A DNA stretch of 64,000 nucleotides from assembly GCF_947495325.1 (NCBI RefSeq), contig NZ_CANLYK010000001.1:496001-560000 (forward strand), read 5' to 3'. Below are positions 44,230 through 53,794 of the stretch, piece by piece. The position numbers were made by a program, and so were the translations under genes. The notes below the pieces were generated by a model. It ran no database searches and was not told the origin of the DNA. It was given only the letters and a program-made list of their open reading frames with translations. How positions within the stretch are numbered: the stretch's first letter is position 1; each line of letters starts with the position of its first letter. The DNA comes from an uncultured Allomuricauda sp. GTDB lineage: Bacteria; Bacteroidota; Bacteroidia; Flavobacteriales; Flavobacteriaceae.

Positions 44230-44811
44230 ATGGAAATAGTTATTATCAACTATGGTGCTGGAAATATTCAAAGTATCAAGTTTGCGATACAAAGGTTAGG
44301 ATACGAAGCAATTTTAAGCGAAACCGTGGAAGAAATCCAAAATGCAGACAAAGTGATATTTCCAGGAGTAGGGGAAGCCAGTTCTGCAATGTCAAAATTA
44401 AGATTGAGTGGTTTGGACAAAATTGTACCACAATTAAAACAACCCGTTTTAGGGATTTGCTTGGGAATGCAGTTAATGTGCAATTCTTCTGAGGAAGGCA
44501 ATACGAAAGGACTTCGAATATTTGATTTGGATGTGGTGAAATTTCCGAAATCTGTAAAGGTTCCACAAATTGGATGGAATGAAATAAGTAGTTTGAAATC
44601 GGATTTGTTCACTGCCATTCCAGAGAAATCACATATCTATTTGGTGCATAGTTATTATGCGCCTCTTGGTGATGAAACTATTGCAGAATCAGAATACGCT
44701 TTGTCTTATAGTGCCGCACTGCAAAAAGATAATTTCTATGGAACCCAATTCCATCCAGAAAAAAGCAGTGTTATTGGTGAACGTATTTTACAGAACTTTT
44801 TAGAGTTGTAA
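44230..44811 (+). CDS. hisH: Imidazole glycerol phosphate synthase, glutaminase subunit
   Basis: A class I glutamine amidotransferase of 193 residues that feeds ammonia to HisF. The catalytic triad is Cys77 in LGICLGMQLM and His/Glu in GTQFHPEKSS near the C-terminus. Its partner hisF is three genes downstream, separated by a GNAT gene, hisA and a DinB gene. It overlaps the GNAT gene by one base. Confidence 0.96.
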   Translation: MEIVIINYGAGNIQSIKFAIQRLGYEAILSETVEEIQNADKVIFPGVGEASSAMSKLRLSGLDKIVPQLKQPVLGICLGMQLMCNSSEEGNTKGLRIFDLDVVKFPKSVKVPQIGWNEISSLKSDLFTAIPEKSHIYLVHSYYAPLGDETIAESEYALSYSAALQKDNFYGTQFHPEKSSVIGERILQNFLEL

Positions 44812-45233
44812 TGAAGGGTGAGTTTTATATATCAACGGAAAAGAGCAAACTAAATATCCAAAGGGTACATCAGGAAGTTAAAGAATCGTACTGGGGAGAT
44901 TATAGGACTCTAGAAATGACAAAATCTGCAATAGAAAATTCAATATGTTTTGGAGTCTATTCTAAGACCAATGAACAAGTAGGTTTTGCTCGGGTGCTAA
45001 CGGACAAAGTGGTTCTTTCCTATATAATGGATGTGATTATTTTTGATGCGTATAGAGGTAAAGGGCTTGGGAAAATGTTGATAGAATACATTCTGAATCA
45101 TCCGATTATTAAAAATGTCCAAACCATTGCATTAAAAACTAAAGACGCCCATGGCATGTATGAACCGTATGGTTTTAATAGGATAGGAAATTCCACTATG
45201 TGGATGGCAAAAGATATAGCAAAATACAACTAG
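44811..45233 (+). CDS. Second GNAT family acetyltransferase (within his operon)
   Basis: A 140-residue GNAT protein. [20 protein letters not shown] and [19 protein letters not shown] (acetyl-CoA loop near residues 79-97) are followed by [20 protein letters not shown]. It belongs to a subgroup ending in a YEPYGF-type motif, different from the first GNAT in this operon. Its start overlaps the hisH stop and hisA follows four bases after it. Substrate unknown. Confidence 0.85.
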   Translation: MKGEFYISTEKSKLNIQRVHQEVKESYWGDYRTLEMTKSAIENSICFGVYSKTNEQVGFARVLTDKVVLSYIMDVIIFDAYRGKGLGKMLIEYILNHPIIKNVQTIALKTKDAHGMYEPYGFNRIGNSTMWMAKDIAKYN

Positions 45234-45237
45234 AGTT

Positions 45238-46023
45238 ATGCGAATAATCCCAGCAATAGATATTATTGAAGGTAAATGTGTAAGACTATCCAAGGGAGAT
45301 TACAGTACAAAAAAAGTGTACAATGAAAACCCTTTGGAAATTGCCAAAGAATTTGAAGCGCATGGAATTGAATACTTGCACTTAGTGGATTTAGACGGTG
45401 CAAAATCAAAACATATTGTAAACCATAAGGTATTGGTGGATATTGCAACCAAAACCAATTTAAAAATTGACTTTGGTGGAGGGTTGAAAACGAATCAGGA
45501 TTTACATATTGCCTTTGAAAGTGGTGCAAATCAGATAACAGGTGGAAGTATAGCCGTAAAAGATGAAGAAACTTTCCTGGGATGGCTCAAAAAATATGGT
45601 TCTGAAAAAATAATACTTGGAGCAGACGCCATGGATGAAAAGATTGCCGTTTCAGGATGGCAAGAAGAATCAAATAAGAAATTGATGCCATTTATCCAAT
45701 CCTATCAGAAGAAAGGAGCCAAATACGTTATTTGCACAGATATTAGTAAAGATGGCATGCTGGAAGGTCCCGCATTTGACCTATATAGAAAAATTTTATC
45801 AAAGACGATGAGAACAGAGACCTCCATAACCGAAAGTGGTGTTGAGGATAGTACTGTTCTTGGAATCAATTTAATTGCCAGTGGTGGCATATCCCATTTT
45901 GACGAGTTGCCAAAATTAGCAGAAATTGGCTGTGAAGGAACCATTATTGGCAAAGCGATTTATGAGAACAGAATCAGTTTAAAACAATTGGAACAATATA
46001 TTCTAGGAAATGGCCAAGGATAG
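45238..46023 (+). CDS. hisA: ProFAR isomerase HisA, with an internal insertion
   Basis: The (beta-alpha)8-barrel isomerase converting ProFAR to [25 protein letters not shown], the phosphate-binding [11 protein letters not shown], and [15 protein letters not shown] are all present. At 261 residues it is about 15-20 residues longer than most. The extra sequence ([20 protein letters not shown], about residues 187-206) sits between LYRKILSK and [10 protein letters not shown], on the surface between barrel elements. The core appears intact, so the enzyme is probably active. Confidence 0.93.
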   Translation: MRIIPAIDIIEGKCVRLSKGDYSTKKVYNENPLEIAKEFEAHGIEYLHLVDLDGAKSKHIVNHKVLVDIATKTNLKIDFGGGLKTNQDLHIAFESGANQITGGSIAVKDEETFLGWLKKYGSEKIILGADAMDEKIAVSGWQEESNKKLMPFIQSYQKKGAKYVICTDISKDGMLEGPAFDLYRKILSKTMRTETSITESGVEDSTVLGINLIASGGISHFDELPKLAEIGCEGTIIGKAIYENRISLKQLEQYILGNGQG

Positions 46024-46534
46024 CACATTTAGGAATGAATTTATTCAGAATGCCTGCTTTCGCATGGACGAAAGTTTGCGCATGGTTACTATCTGTCTGA
46101 ATAAACTGGATGAAAGAGTCATTTGGAAAAAACCTAATACATCCACCAATAGCATAGGAAATTTGATTTTGCATCTATGCGGTAATATTACCCAATATGG
46201 TATTGCATCATTACAAGGCTTGGATGACAATAGGAACCGGGACGAAGAATTTGAAACCTTGTCCGGGTATGCCAAAAGTGAACTTTTACAAAAGCTTTCA
46301 GAAACCGTCGAAACCGCAAAACAGAGTTTTTCCAATGCTCCGGACGATGAGCTTACCAAGAAACGATCGGTTCAGGGGTTTGAATTTTCAGGAATAGGGA
46401 ACATTGTACATGTCGTGGAACATTTTTCCTATCACACAGGACAAATAGCCTTGTGGACCAAAATTTTGAATAACCAAGATCTGGGATTTTATGATGGTAT
46501 GAATCTCAACGCAAAAACGAGAACTAAATGTTGA
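46010..46534 (+). CDS. DinB / DUF1572-type metal-binding protein (within his operon)
   Basis: A 174-residue DinB-superfamily four-helix protein. Ligand-type histidines are in [14 protein letters not shown] near residue 55 and [16 protein letters not shown] near 137-141, the spacing expected for the superfamily. It overlaps hisA by 14 bases and hisF by seven, so it is tightly embedded. It is a different branch from the DinB protein at 13602-14126. Members include thiol-dependent S-transferases; the substrate here is unknown. Confidence 0.82.
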   Translation: MAKDSTFRNEFIQNACFRMDESLRMVTICLNKLDERVIWKKPNTSTNSIGNLILHLCGNITQYGIASLQGLDDNRNRDEEFETLSGYAKSELLQKLSETVETAKQSFSNAPDDELTKKRSVQGFEFSGIGNIVHVVEHFSYHTGQIALWTKILNNQDLGFYDGMNLNAKTRTKC

Positions 46535-47283
46535 CAAAACGGATTATACCTTGTTTGGACATCAAAAATGGAAGAACCGTTAAAGGAATCAACTTCGTAG
46601 ATTTAAGAGATGCTGGTGACCCTGTGGAACTGGCTGAAATCTATGCAAGAGAAGGAGCTGATGAGCTGGTTTTTTTGGACATTTCCGCTACAGAGGAAAG
46701 AAGAAAGACTTTGGCAAACTTAGTGTATCATGTAGCAGAGAAAGTAAACATTCCATTCACGGTTGGTGGTGGAATTTCATCTGTTGAAGATGTGGATATT
46801 TTGTTGCAGAACGGAGCGGACAAAGTCTCTATTAACTCTTCAGCTGTAAAACGACCAGAGTTGATTGACGAACTTGTTGCTAAATTTGGTTCACAATGTA
46901 TTGTGGTGGCAATTGATGCTAAACAGATTGATGGAATTTGGAAGGTACATTTGGTTGGTGGAAAGGTACCTACAGAAATTGATTTGTTTGAATGGGCCAA
47001 AGAAGTTGAGGAACGAGGAGCGGGAGAAATTCTTTTCACCTCAATGGATCATGATGGCACAAAGGGCGGGTTTGCGAACGAAGCATTGGCAAAATTGTCC
47101 TCCCTTATAAACATTCCCGTTATAGCTTCGGGTGGTGCAGGAGCAATTTCACATTTTACAGATACTTTTACTCATGGAAAAGCCGATGCTGCTTTGGCCG
47201 CTAGTATTTTTCATTTTAAGGAAATCGAAATAAAAGATTTAAAAGAAGAACTAAAGAAAGAGGGAATCCCTATTAGACTATAG
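46528..47283 (+). CDS. hisF: Imidazole glycerol phosphate synthase, cyclase subunit
   Basis: A (beta-alpha)8-barrel cyclase of 251 residues, producing imidazole glycerol phosphate and AICAR with His[20 protein letters not shown] carries the catalytic Asp11-type residue and [11 protein letters not shown] the second catalytic Asp. [14 protein letters not shown] and [13 protein letters not shown] form the phosphate sites. All expected residues are present. Confidence 0.97.
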   Translation: MLTKRIIPCLDIKNGRTVKGINFVDLRDAGDPVELAEIYAREGADELVFLDISATEERRKTLANLVYHVAEKVNIPFTVGGGISSVEDVDILLQNGADKVSINSSAVKRPELIDELVAKFGSQCIVVAIDAKQIDGIWKVHLVGGKVPTEIDLFEWAKEVEERGAGEILFTSMDHDGTKGGFANEALAKLSSLINIPVIASGGAGAISHFTDTFTHGKADAALAASIFHFKEIEIKDLKEELKKEGIPIRL

Positions 47284-47285
47284 CA

Positions 47286-47885
47286 ATGAAAATAGACTTT
47301 ACTAAAAATACCGACGGATTGGTGCCGGCAATAATTCAAGATGCCACGACTAAAAATGTTTTAATGTTGGGATATATGAATCAAGAAGCCTTGGACGTAA
47401 CCCAAAAGACCAAGAAAGTCACCTTTTTTAGCCGAAGTAAAAATCGACTTTGGACGAAAGGTGAAGAAAGTGGGAACTTCTTACACTTGGTCACTATTAA
47501 AAATGATTGTGACAATGATGCCTTGCTTATTACAGTAAATCCTGAAGGCCCAACCTGTCATACAGGAACAGATACGTGTTGGTCAGAGGAAAATGTCCAA
47601 GATTATGGGTTTCTTTCTACGTTAGAGGATATAATTACATCTCGAAAAGAAGATGTGGAAAATCCTGATAGTTACGTAGCATCCCTATTCAAGAAAGGAA
47701 TAAATAAAATAGCACAAAAGGTAGGGGAAGAGGCCGTTGAAACGGTAATAGAGGCTAAGGATAACAATGACGACCTTTTTTTGAACGAGAGCGCGGATCT
47801 ATTATTTCATTATCTAATTTTATTACAAGCTAAAGGGTATAAGTTGACCAATATTGAAAAGGTTCTGATTGAGAGACACAACTAA
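47286..47885 (+). CDS. hisI: Bifunctional PRA-CH / PRA-PH enzyme
   Basis: A HisIE fusion (199 residues) catalysing steps two and three of the pathway. The N-terminal phosphoribosyl-AMP cyclohydrolase carries MLGYMNQEALDVTQKT and the zinc ligands in DCDNDALLITVNPEGPTCHT (split reading; the Cys motifs are near residues 75-92). The C-terminal pyrophosphohydrolase carries KVGEEAVETVIEAKDND-type sequence near 140-158. It closes the operon and converges with the outer-membrane protein gene after 14 bases. Confidence 0.95.
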   Translation: MKIDFTKNTDGLVPAIIQDATTKNVLMLGYMNQEALDVTQKTKKVTFFSRSKNRLWTKGEESGNFLHLVTIKNDCDNDALLITVNPEGPTCHTGTDTCWSEENVQDYGFLSTLEDIITSRKEDVENPDSYVASLFKKGINKIAQKVGEEAVETVIEAKDNNDDLFLNESADLLFHYLILLQAKGYKLTNIEKVLIERHN

Positions 47886-47899
47886 TAATCTCAACTAGA

Positions 47900-48580
47900 T
47901 TATTCTTTTTCCGAAATATTCTTTTTGTAACGATTTTTTCCCATATTAAAGACACCCACTTTTATTCCAACACCTGTGGAAAAGCCATTTAGCCTCTTAA
48001 TTGGGCTAGTGGCCAAATCTATTTTATTTGTGAAACGGTATTTAATACCTGCTTCTAATTGTATATATCTTGATAAGTTGAAAAGTGCATTTACTCCTGG
48101 TTCCACAACGAAAATAGTATTAACGTTCTCGAACTCCTTATCTATAAAGTCATCATCAAAATCATCTTCTCCTGAAGTTGTATAGCCAATCCCGCCCACT
48201 CCAAGAAATAAAGGAAAAGATAAGTTCACCCTGTTTTTACTAAAAAAAATAGGTTCAAAATGCCCTCCTATATAAACTCCTATAAGTCTATTATCAATAT
48301 CCTCAACCGTAATGAACTCTTGATCCGATAGCAAGAAGGTGGCCGCAATACCAACTTCAAACTGTTGATTGGCAACATAGGCCATTTTTAAACCAAGTCC
48401 ATAGGTAGGTATGTTTTTCAGTTCTCCGTAGTGTGCGTTAAGTCCTAAATAAACCCCGTGAACTACATTCTTACGATCATTAAATTCTATGTAATCTTTA
48501 GGTTCTTCCTGAGCTTTTAAATGGAAAATAGAACTCATCAAAAAAAGAAGTAACACAAATTGAGTACAGTTTTTTAGCAT
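47900..48580 (-). CDS. Outer-membrane beta-barrel protein
   Basis: A 226-residue secreted protein with a signal peptide (cleavage near HLKAQ, residue 24) and a series of alternating amphipathic strands (YGLGLKMAYVANQQFEVGIA, RLIGVYIGGHFEPIFF, VEPGVNALFNLSRYIQLEAG) typical of small OmpA/OmpW-like barrels. An acidic loop (EDDFDDDFIDKEFE) lies between strands. The C-terminus ends in a charged tail rather than a terminal aromatic residue. No specific substrate or partner can be inferred. Confidence 0.78.
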   Translation of the reverse strand: MLKNCTQFVLLLFLMSSIFHLKAQEEPKDYIEFNDRKNVVHGVYLGLNAHYGELKNIPTYGLGLKMAYVANQQFEVGIAATFLLSDQEFITVEDIDNRLIGVYIGGHFEPIFFSKNRVNLSFPLFLGVGGIGYTTSGEDDFDDDFIDKEFENVNTIFVVEPGVNALFNLSRYIQLEAGIKYRFTNKIDLATSPIKRLNGFSTGVGIKVGVFNMGKNRYKKNISEKE

Positions 48581-48704
48581 ATGCCTTAGTTTTGTTTAAA
48601 GACAAGTCAAATTTTGAAAGGTTGCATATGGATTAAACTATTTCAAATTTTTTATCTTTTTTATTGACACTACATTAATGATTTACCCATTTATTGTATT
48701 GGAA

Positions 48705-49523
48705 TCACCACCAAACCACAAATAGTTTTTCGATGCTACCGTCTGGCTTTTTAAGCCAAAGCATGGGTGAATTTTCCTTGAGCATTCGTATGTTGATTTC
48801 AAGAAGCGTTTCGTAATGAGAGGTATACTGCCTGTTTAATATAGGTACAATTACCCATTCCCTTTTAAAGGGGATATAGTATTCAAATGCTTTGAATGTT
48901 TCAGCGTTAAAATCCTCAAACCTAATCCACTTGCCCTGTATACAGTTCTTGTTTAAGGGATGTATTGAAACATTAGTGTCTCCATAAGGGATAAAAAGTT
49001 GAGTTTTAAAGCAAGCTTGCTGTTTAACTGTATCAGATTGTATTTTTAAATCTTGTAGTTTGCTTCTTAGCGCTTCAGCATAAAATAATGGAAATTGTTT
49101 TTCCTTCAACTTATCCAATTTGGTAAAGAACATGTCCCTTTTATTGGGTCCCATTAAACGATGAATAGGCTCGGATATTTCTGGGTTAACAATATAGAAC
49201 TTATAGGCAAGTTCTATATGATAAACCTCTTTGATTTCAGTGTTTTCAAGAATAAAATCGATTTCGCCAATTCTATTTTTCCCCTCATCTACCAATACAT
49301 TTTTTGCTATGATTTTCCAATGTTTAGCATATAAAATCAATTGTTCAAACACATATTCCATTTGATGGCCAAGTCGCAAACGGTCATTAATGGGCTTCGG
49401 TTTAAAATTTGACATTGGAAGATTAGGGAATTCAAATTGCTGTATTCCAAATTGTTCATTTATCCAAAGGGGAAAAGTATTATAAAAACCAAAACACAAT
49501 TGCTTGTCCATAACTGCAAACAT
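48705..49523 (-). CDS. DUF1853-like protein, possible nuclease fold
   Basis: A 272-residue cytoplasmic protein resembling the DUF1853 family. The arrangement RLGHQMEYVFEQLI near residue 52, GEIDFILEN near 86 and HIELAYKFYI near 104 resembles the E/D-ExK core of PD-(D/E)XK nucleases, with Asp in IDF and Glu in IEL. LMGPNKRDMFFTKLDKLKEK follows at about 124. The gene is divergent from the VWA/AAA pair across 65 bases. Both the family call and the nuclease idea are from pattern memory. Confidence 0.6.
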   Translation of the reverse strand: MFAVMDKQLCFGFYNTFPLWINEQFGIQQFEFPNLPMSNFKPKPINDRLRLGHQMEYVFEQLILYAKHWKIIAKNVLVDEGKNRIGEIDFILENTEIKEVYHIELAYKFYIVNPEISEPIHRLMGPNKRDMFFTKLDKLKEKQFPLFYAEALRSKLQDLKIQSDTVKQQACFKTQLFIPYGDTNVSIHPLNKNCIQGKWIRFEDFNAETFKAFEYYIPFKREWVIVPILNRQYTSHYETLLEINIRMLKENSPMLWLKKPDGSIEKLFVVWW

Positions 49524-49588
49524 AAACAGAAGCGTTAAGTTTTCTTTAAAGCCATGATGGTAAAAGCAGAATGTGTTAATTTTATATA

Positions 49589-50740
49589 ATGGCTATGAAT
49601 ACAAGAAAGGGATTTCGATTTACTACTTACGAAGCCCCTGATCAAACTCCGTTCGAAAAGCTTTTTGAGATTTTTCAAGAACTTGTCACGCATACTTCTG
49701 GAGATGTGGAAGAGGCCCTGGATTGGCTTCGCGAGTTGGATAAGGAATATGAGCTCACCGATGAGGATTATACTATTGATGATTTTATTGAAGATTTAAA
49801 GGCCAAAGGTTTTATCCGGGAAGAATTTGATACAGATGGAGAGAAAGGAGATGGAGAAGAGGGCGACGGTGGTGGAAGTTTATCCATAACGGCCAAATTG
49901 GAACGTGCCTTGCGAAAAAGGGCTTTAGAGCAGATTTTCGGAAAGTTGAAAAGAAGTGGTTCTGGAAACCATAAAACTGGCAAATCGGGCAGGGGAGATG
50001 AACATACTGGAGAATTTAGAGAGTATCGTTTTGGAGATGCCCTAGAGCATATCTCTATGACGGAAAGTTTAAAAAACGCCCAAATTAATCATGGTTTAGA
50101 TAGTTTTTCTTTGAGTGAAGAAGATTTGGTAGTGGAAGACACCCAGTATAAGGCTCAAATGAGTACTGTGTTAATGATAGATATCAGCCATAGTATGATT
50201 TTATATGGAGAAGACAGAATAACTCCAGCCAAGAAAGTAGCTATGGCGCTTGCTGAATTAATCACAACCCGGTATCCTAAGGATACATTGGACATTTTGG
50301 TTTTTGGCAATGATGCTTGGCCCATTCCAATCAAAGATTTACCTTATTTAAAGGTTGGACCATACCATACCAATACCGTTGCAGGTCTTCAGTTGGCTAT
50401 GGATATGCTGAGGAGAAAGAGGAATACCAACAAGCAGATTTTTATGATTACCGATGGAAAACCATCTTGCTTAAGACTACCCAACGGGGACTATTATAAA
50501 AACAGCGTCGGGCTTGATGATTATATAGTGGAGAAGTGTTATGCAATGGCGCAACAGGCCAGAAAATTACATATCCCCATAACAACATTTATGATTGCCC
50601 AAGACCCTTATCTAATGCAGTTTGTACGAGAATTTACTCAAGCCAATAAAGGGAAAGCATTCTATACCGGACTGAAAGGATTAGGGGAAATGATTTTTGA
50701 GGATTACGAACAAAATAGAAGAAAAAGAATTAAAGGATAG
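49589..50740 (+). CDS. VWA-domain protein (partner of the MoxR-type ATPase)
   Basis: A 383-residue protein. The N-terminal 130 residues are helical and then strongly charged (EKGDGEEGDGGGS), followed by a basic segment. The VWA domain starts near residue 190 with the complete MIDAS motif DISHS (from about residue 198) and later FMITDGKPS. It is 12 bases upstream of a chelatase-type AAA ATPase. The pair resembles the MoxR/VWA (RavA-ViaA, CoxD-CoxE, CbbQ-CbbO) modules that remodel or insert metal cofactors in client proteins. No client gene is adjacent. Confidence 0.85.
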   Translation: MAMNTRKGFRFTTYEAPDQTPFEKLFEIFQELVTHTSGDVEEALDWLRELDKEYELTDEDYTIDDFIEDLKAKGFIREEFDTDGEKGDGEEGDGGGSLSITAKLERALRKRALEQIFGKLKRSGSGNHKTGKSGRGDEHTGEFREYRFGDALEHISMTESLKNAQINHGLDSFSLSEEDLVVEDTQYKAQMSTVLMIDISHSMILYGEDRITPAKKVAMALAELITTRYPKDTLDILVFGNDAWPIPIKDLPYLKVGPYHTNTVAGLQLAMDMLRRKRNTNKQIFMITDGKPSCLRLPNGDYYKNSVGLDDYIVEKCYAMAQQARKLHIPITTFMIAQDPYLMQFVREFTQANKGKAFYTGLKGLGEMIFEDYEQNRRKRIKG

Positions 50741-50752
50741 CACTTATACACG

Positions 50753-52222
50753 ATGAAGCTAGATCACAATAAAATAAAAACCCTTGGGCAATTAAAAGCT
50801 TCTGGGTACGAGAGTAAAAGCATTAAGGATGAATTGCGAGAAAATCTATTAGAAAAAATCGCTAACGGAGAAGAAACTTTCCATGGTGTTTGGGGTTATG
50901 AAAACTCGGTAATACCGGAATTGGAGCGTGCCATTTTATCTCGGCACAACATCAATCTACTTGGGCTTCGTGGGCAGGCAAAGACTAGATTGGCTAGATT
51001 GATGGTGCAGTTATTGGATGAATGGATTCCAGTTATTGAAGGTTCTGAAGTCCATGATGACCCGTTTCAGCCCATTTCTAGATTCGCAACAGAACTTATT
51101 AAGGAAAAAGGGGATGAAACTCCCATTAATTGGATTCATCGCGATGAACGATTTTATGAGAAGCTGGCCACACCAGATGTGACCGTTGCTGATTTAATAG
51201 GGGATATAGATCCAATAAAAGCGGCAAACCTAAAACTTTCGTATGCGGATGATAGGGTCATCCATTTTGGAATGATACCAAGAGCAAACCGCTGTATTTT
51301 TGTTATTAATGAGCTGCCAGACCTTCAAGCAAGAATTCAAGTAGCATTGTTCAACATATTGCAAGAAGGTGATATACAGATTAGGGGATTCAAACTAAGA
51401 CTTCCTTTGGATTTACAATTTGTATTTACAGCAAACCCTGAAGATTATACCAATAGGGGCAGTATTGTAACTCCACTAAAGGATCGAATAGGCTCCCAAA
51501 TACTTACACATTATCCTGAGAATATAGAAATTGCAAAAAAAATAACCAAACAAGAAGCCCAATTAGAAAGTAGACAATCGGATAACATTCATGTGCCCGA
51601 AATTGCAATGGATGTTTTGGAACAAATCAGTTTTGAGGCGCGTAAAAGTGAATATGTTGATGCAAAAAGTGGTGTGAGTGCACGTATGAGCATCACTGCA
51701 TTCGAGAACCTTCTGAGCACTGCTGAACGAAGGGTCATAAAGTCAGGTGAAAAGAATACTACCGTCCGTTTAAGTGATTTTATGGGAATAATCCCATCCA
51801 TAACCGGTAAGATTGAATTGGTTTACGAAGGAGAGCAAGAAGGAGCAGGATCTGTGGCTGAAATATTGGTGGAGGATTCCATAAAATCTTTGTTCCCAAG
51901 CTATTTTCCAGAAATTTCCAAGTTAGAGCGTAAAGATGCCGAAACCGTTTATGATGATTTAATCCATTGGTTTTTTGATGGAGAAGGTTTTGAATTACTG
52001 GATGAAGATTCCGATAAAGAATATAAAGCCAAGTTAGATGCCGTGGTTCCTTTAAATGAGTTAATGCGGGAACATCAACCAGAAGTTTCCAAGGAAGACT
52101 CCTATTTTATGAAGGAATTATTACTCTGGGGATTGGTAGCCCATAAAAAACTGAGCAAACAGCGGTTCACTCAGGGTTATCAGTTTAAGGACCTTTATGG
52201 AAGTTACATTCGTGGCTTATAG
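50753..52222 (+). CDS. MoxR/Mg-chelatase-type AAA+ ATPase
   Basis: A 489-residue ATPase. Walker A is LGLRGQAKTRLAR near residues 72-84 (GLRGQAKT, a variant of GxxGxGKT with Ala in place of the usual Gly). Walker B-like CIFVINELPDL lies near 183-193 and the sensor/arginine region in FVFTANPEDYTNRGSIVTPL near 224-243. The C-terminal third is helical and acidic. Similar to the ChlI/MoxR branch. Acts with the preceding VWA protein. Confidence 0.85.
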   Translation: MKLDHNKIKTLGQLKASGYESKSIKDELRENLLEKIANGEETFHGVWGYENSVIPELERAILSRHNINLLGLRGQAKTRLARLMVQLLDEWIPVIEGSEVHDDPFQPISRFATELIKEKGDETPINWIHRDERFYEKLATPDVTVADLIGDIDPIKAANLKLSYADDRVIHFGMIPRANRCIFVINELPDLQARIQVALFNILQEGDIQIRGFKLRLPLDLQFVFTANPEDYTNRGSIVTPLKDRIGSQILTHYPENIEIAKKITKQEAQLESRQSDNIHVPEIAMDVLEQISFEARKSEYVDAKSGVSARMSITAFENLLSTAERRVIKSGEKNTTVRLSDFMGIIPSITGKIELVYEGEQEGAGSVAEILVEDSIKSLFPSYFPEISKLERKDAETVYDDLIHWFFDGEGFELLDEDSDKEYKAKLDAVVPLNELMREHQPEVSKEDSYFMKELLLWGLVAHKKLSKQRFTQGYQFKDLYGSYIRGL

Positions 52223-52229
52223 CTAAATA

Positions 52230-52739
52230 CTATTGCCAGATGTTCATATTGCTGTTATAATTTTCAAAATTATATTTGCCAACATAATATTTTCTTTGCA
52301 AAAAGGATAGCAACGTAAATACAGAAAGTAAGCAATATAGGACTAATGTAATTGTTGCCATGGGCTCAAAAATATCTGAAATGAAATATCCTTTATAGTC
52401 TGATATTGAGTTCAAAACATTCACACTAACATAAATCTTAAAAAAATAAACAATCAATACGGCATAGAGCACATATTCCAAATTTCGCATTACTGGATCA
52501 GGTAATTCATTTTCAGTTATTTTGAAGCGAAGTACATATAAATAGAGGAAATGTACCATTGCTAATGCTGGGAAAATATAATTAGCTGGTTTTAAAAAGT
52601 AAAATTTGTTAGCATAAACCCCATAAAAATTTAACAAAATCAATGCCAATAGTAGTATTGAAGTAACAACACTGCTTATTTTCCAAGTAAAAATCTTAAA
52701 TAGTGACTTCATAGTGATTTGAGATTTGGGATATTCCAA
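52230..52739 (-). CDS. Four-span membrane protein (169 aa, hypothetical)
   Basis: An unrecognised inner membrane protein with four spans (about residues 18-40, 52-70, 90-108, 128-150). The start at 52739 adds nine polar residues before an alternative ATG (MKSLFKIFTW, at 52712) that fits a membrane protein equally well. It converges with the AAA ATPase gene after seven bases and precedes a 179-base gap. Confidence 0.7.
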   Translation of the reverse strand: MEYPKSQITMKSLFKIFTWKISSVVTSILLLALILLNFYGVYANKFYFLKPANYIFPALAMVHFLYLYVLRFKITENELPDPVMRNLEYVLYAVLIVYFFKIYVSVNVLNSISDYKGYFISDIFEPMATITLVLYCLLSVFTLLSFLQRKYYVGKYNFENYNSNMNIWQ

Positions 52740-52918
52740 TTTTAATGTAAAGAAAAGGATTACAAATAATTTGATTTAAATAAATCGATGAGCCGTTGAT
52801 TATTTTTGGTGATTTGAAAAAAAGGCCCTTTTGTTGCTCTTTAAAGTCAATCAATTGATTCATAAATCAATAAAGAGACCTAAAAAGATTTTTTGTATTT
52901 TGGAACAAACACTTAAGA

Positions 52919-53794
52919 ATGCAGAATTGGCTTTATATTTTACTCATTGTACTTGTAGCGTATATTGTAATAAGTGTTTTACTTTACTTCTTACAGGATT
53001 ATTTTCTCTTTAAACCAGAAAAGCTCTCGAAGGACTTTCAATTTTATTATGATAATCAGGAAATTGAGGAATATAATATTGAAACAAGGGATGGAGCCAC
53101 TATAAATGGACTCCGATTTAAAGCTGAAAACCCAAAAGGAATCGTTTTTTACCTGAAAGGAAATTCCAAGAGTATAAAAGGATGGGGGAAATTTGCTGTG
53201 GACTTCACTCGGCACGGCTATGATGTTATTATGGTAGATTACCGTGGTTTTGGAAAGAGCACGGGCAGAAGAACCCAAAAAGCAGTGAAACGGGATATGC
53301 AGGTGGTCTACAATAGACTTAAGGAAAAGGTTTCTGAAAAATACATTATTCTTTATGGCCGTTCCATGGGTTCGGGATTTGCCGCTAAATTGGCATCAAT
53401 GAACAATCCCAGAATGTTGATTTTGGATGCTCCATACTATAGCTTAAATAAAGTGGCCAAAAAATACATTCCCTTTATGCCCTTGTCTTTATTGATAAAA
53501 TTTCCAATGCCAACGCATAAATGGTTAAAATATGTAAATTGTCCAATCCATATCATTCACGGAACAGATGACAAATTGATACCCTATAAAACAAGTGTGA
53601 AATTGTCTAAAATTAAACCAGAACTCACAAAACTATATACGGTAATAGGAGGGGGGCATAAAAACTTGAACACATTTGAATCGTATCACAAAATGCTGAC
53701 GGAAATTATCACTACTCGTCCCCAAAAAGTCAATTTAGAAGGGTCCAGTATCAACGTAAAACATTCATCAAAGCGCACCAATGCAAAAGCTTAA
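52919..53794 (+). CDS. Membrane-anchored alpha/beta hydrolase, copy 1
   Basis: A 291-residue serine hydrolase-fold protein of the ABHD13/YfhR-like type with one N-terminal anchor (residues 4-26). The nucleophile elbow is YGRSMGSG with Ser149; IHGTDDKLIPY gives the Asp and GGGHKNL the His of the triad. The usual oxyanion-hole motif HGN is YLKGNSKS here, so the His is replaced by Lys. It overlaps the second copy by 14 bases. Confidence 0.85.
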   Translation: MQNWLYILLIVLVAYIVISVLLYFLQDYFLFKPEKLSKDFQFYYDNQEIEEYNIETRDGATINGLRFKAENPKGIVFYLKGNSKSIKGWGKFAVDFTRHGYDVIMVDYRGFGKSTGRRTQKAVKRDMQVVYNRLKEKVSEKYIILYGRSMGSGFAAKLASMNNPRMLILDAPYYSLNKVAKKYIPFMPLSLLIKFPMPTHKWLKYVNCPIHIIHGTDDKLIPYKTSVKLSKIKPELTKLYTVIGGGHKNLNTFESYHKMLTEIITTRPQKVNLEGSSINVKHSSKRTNAKA

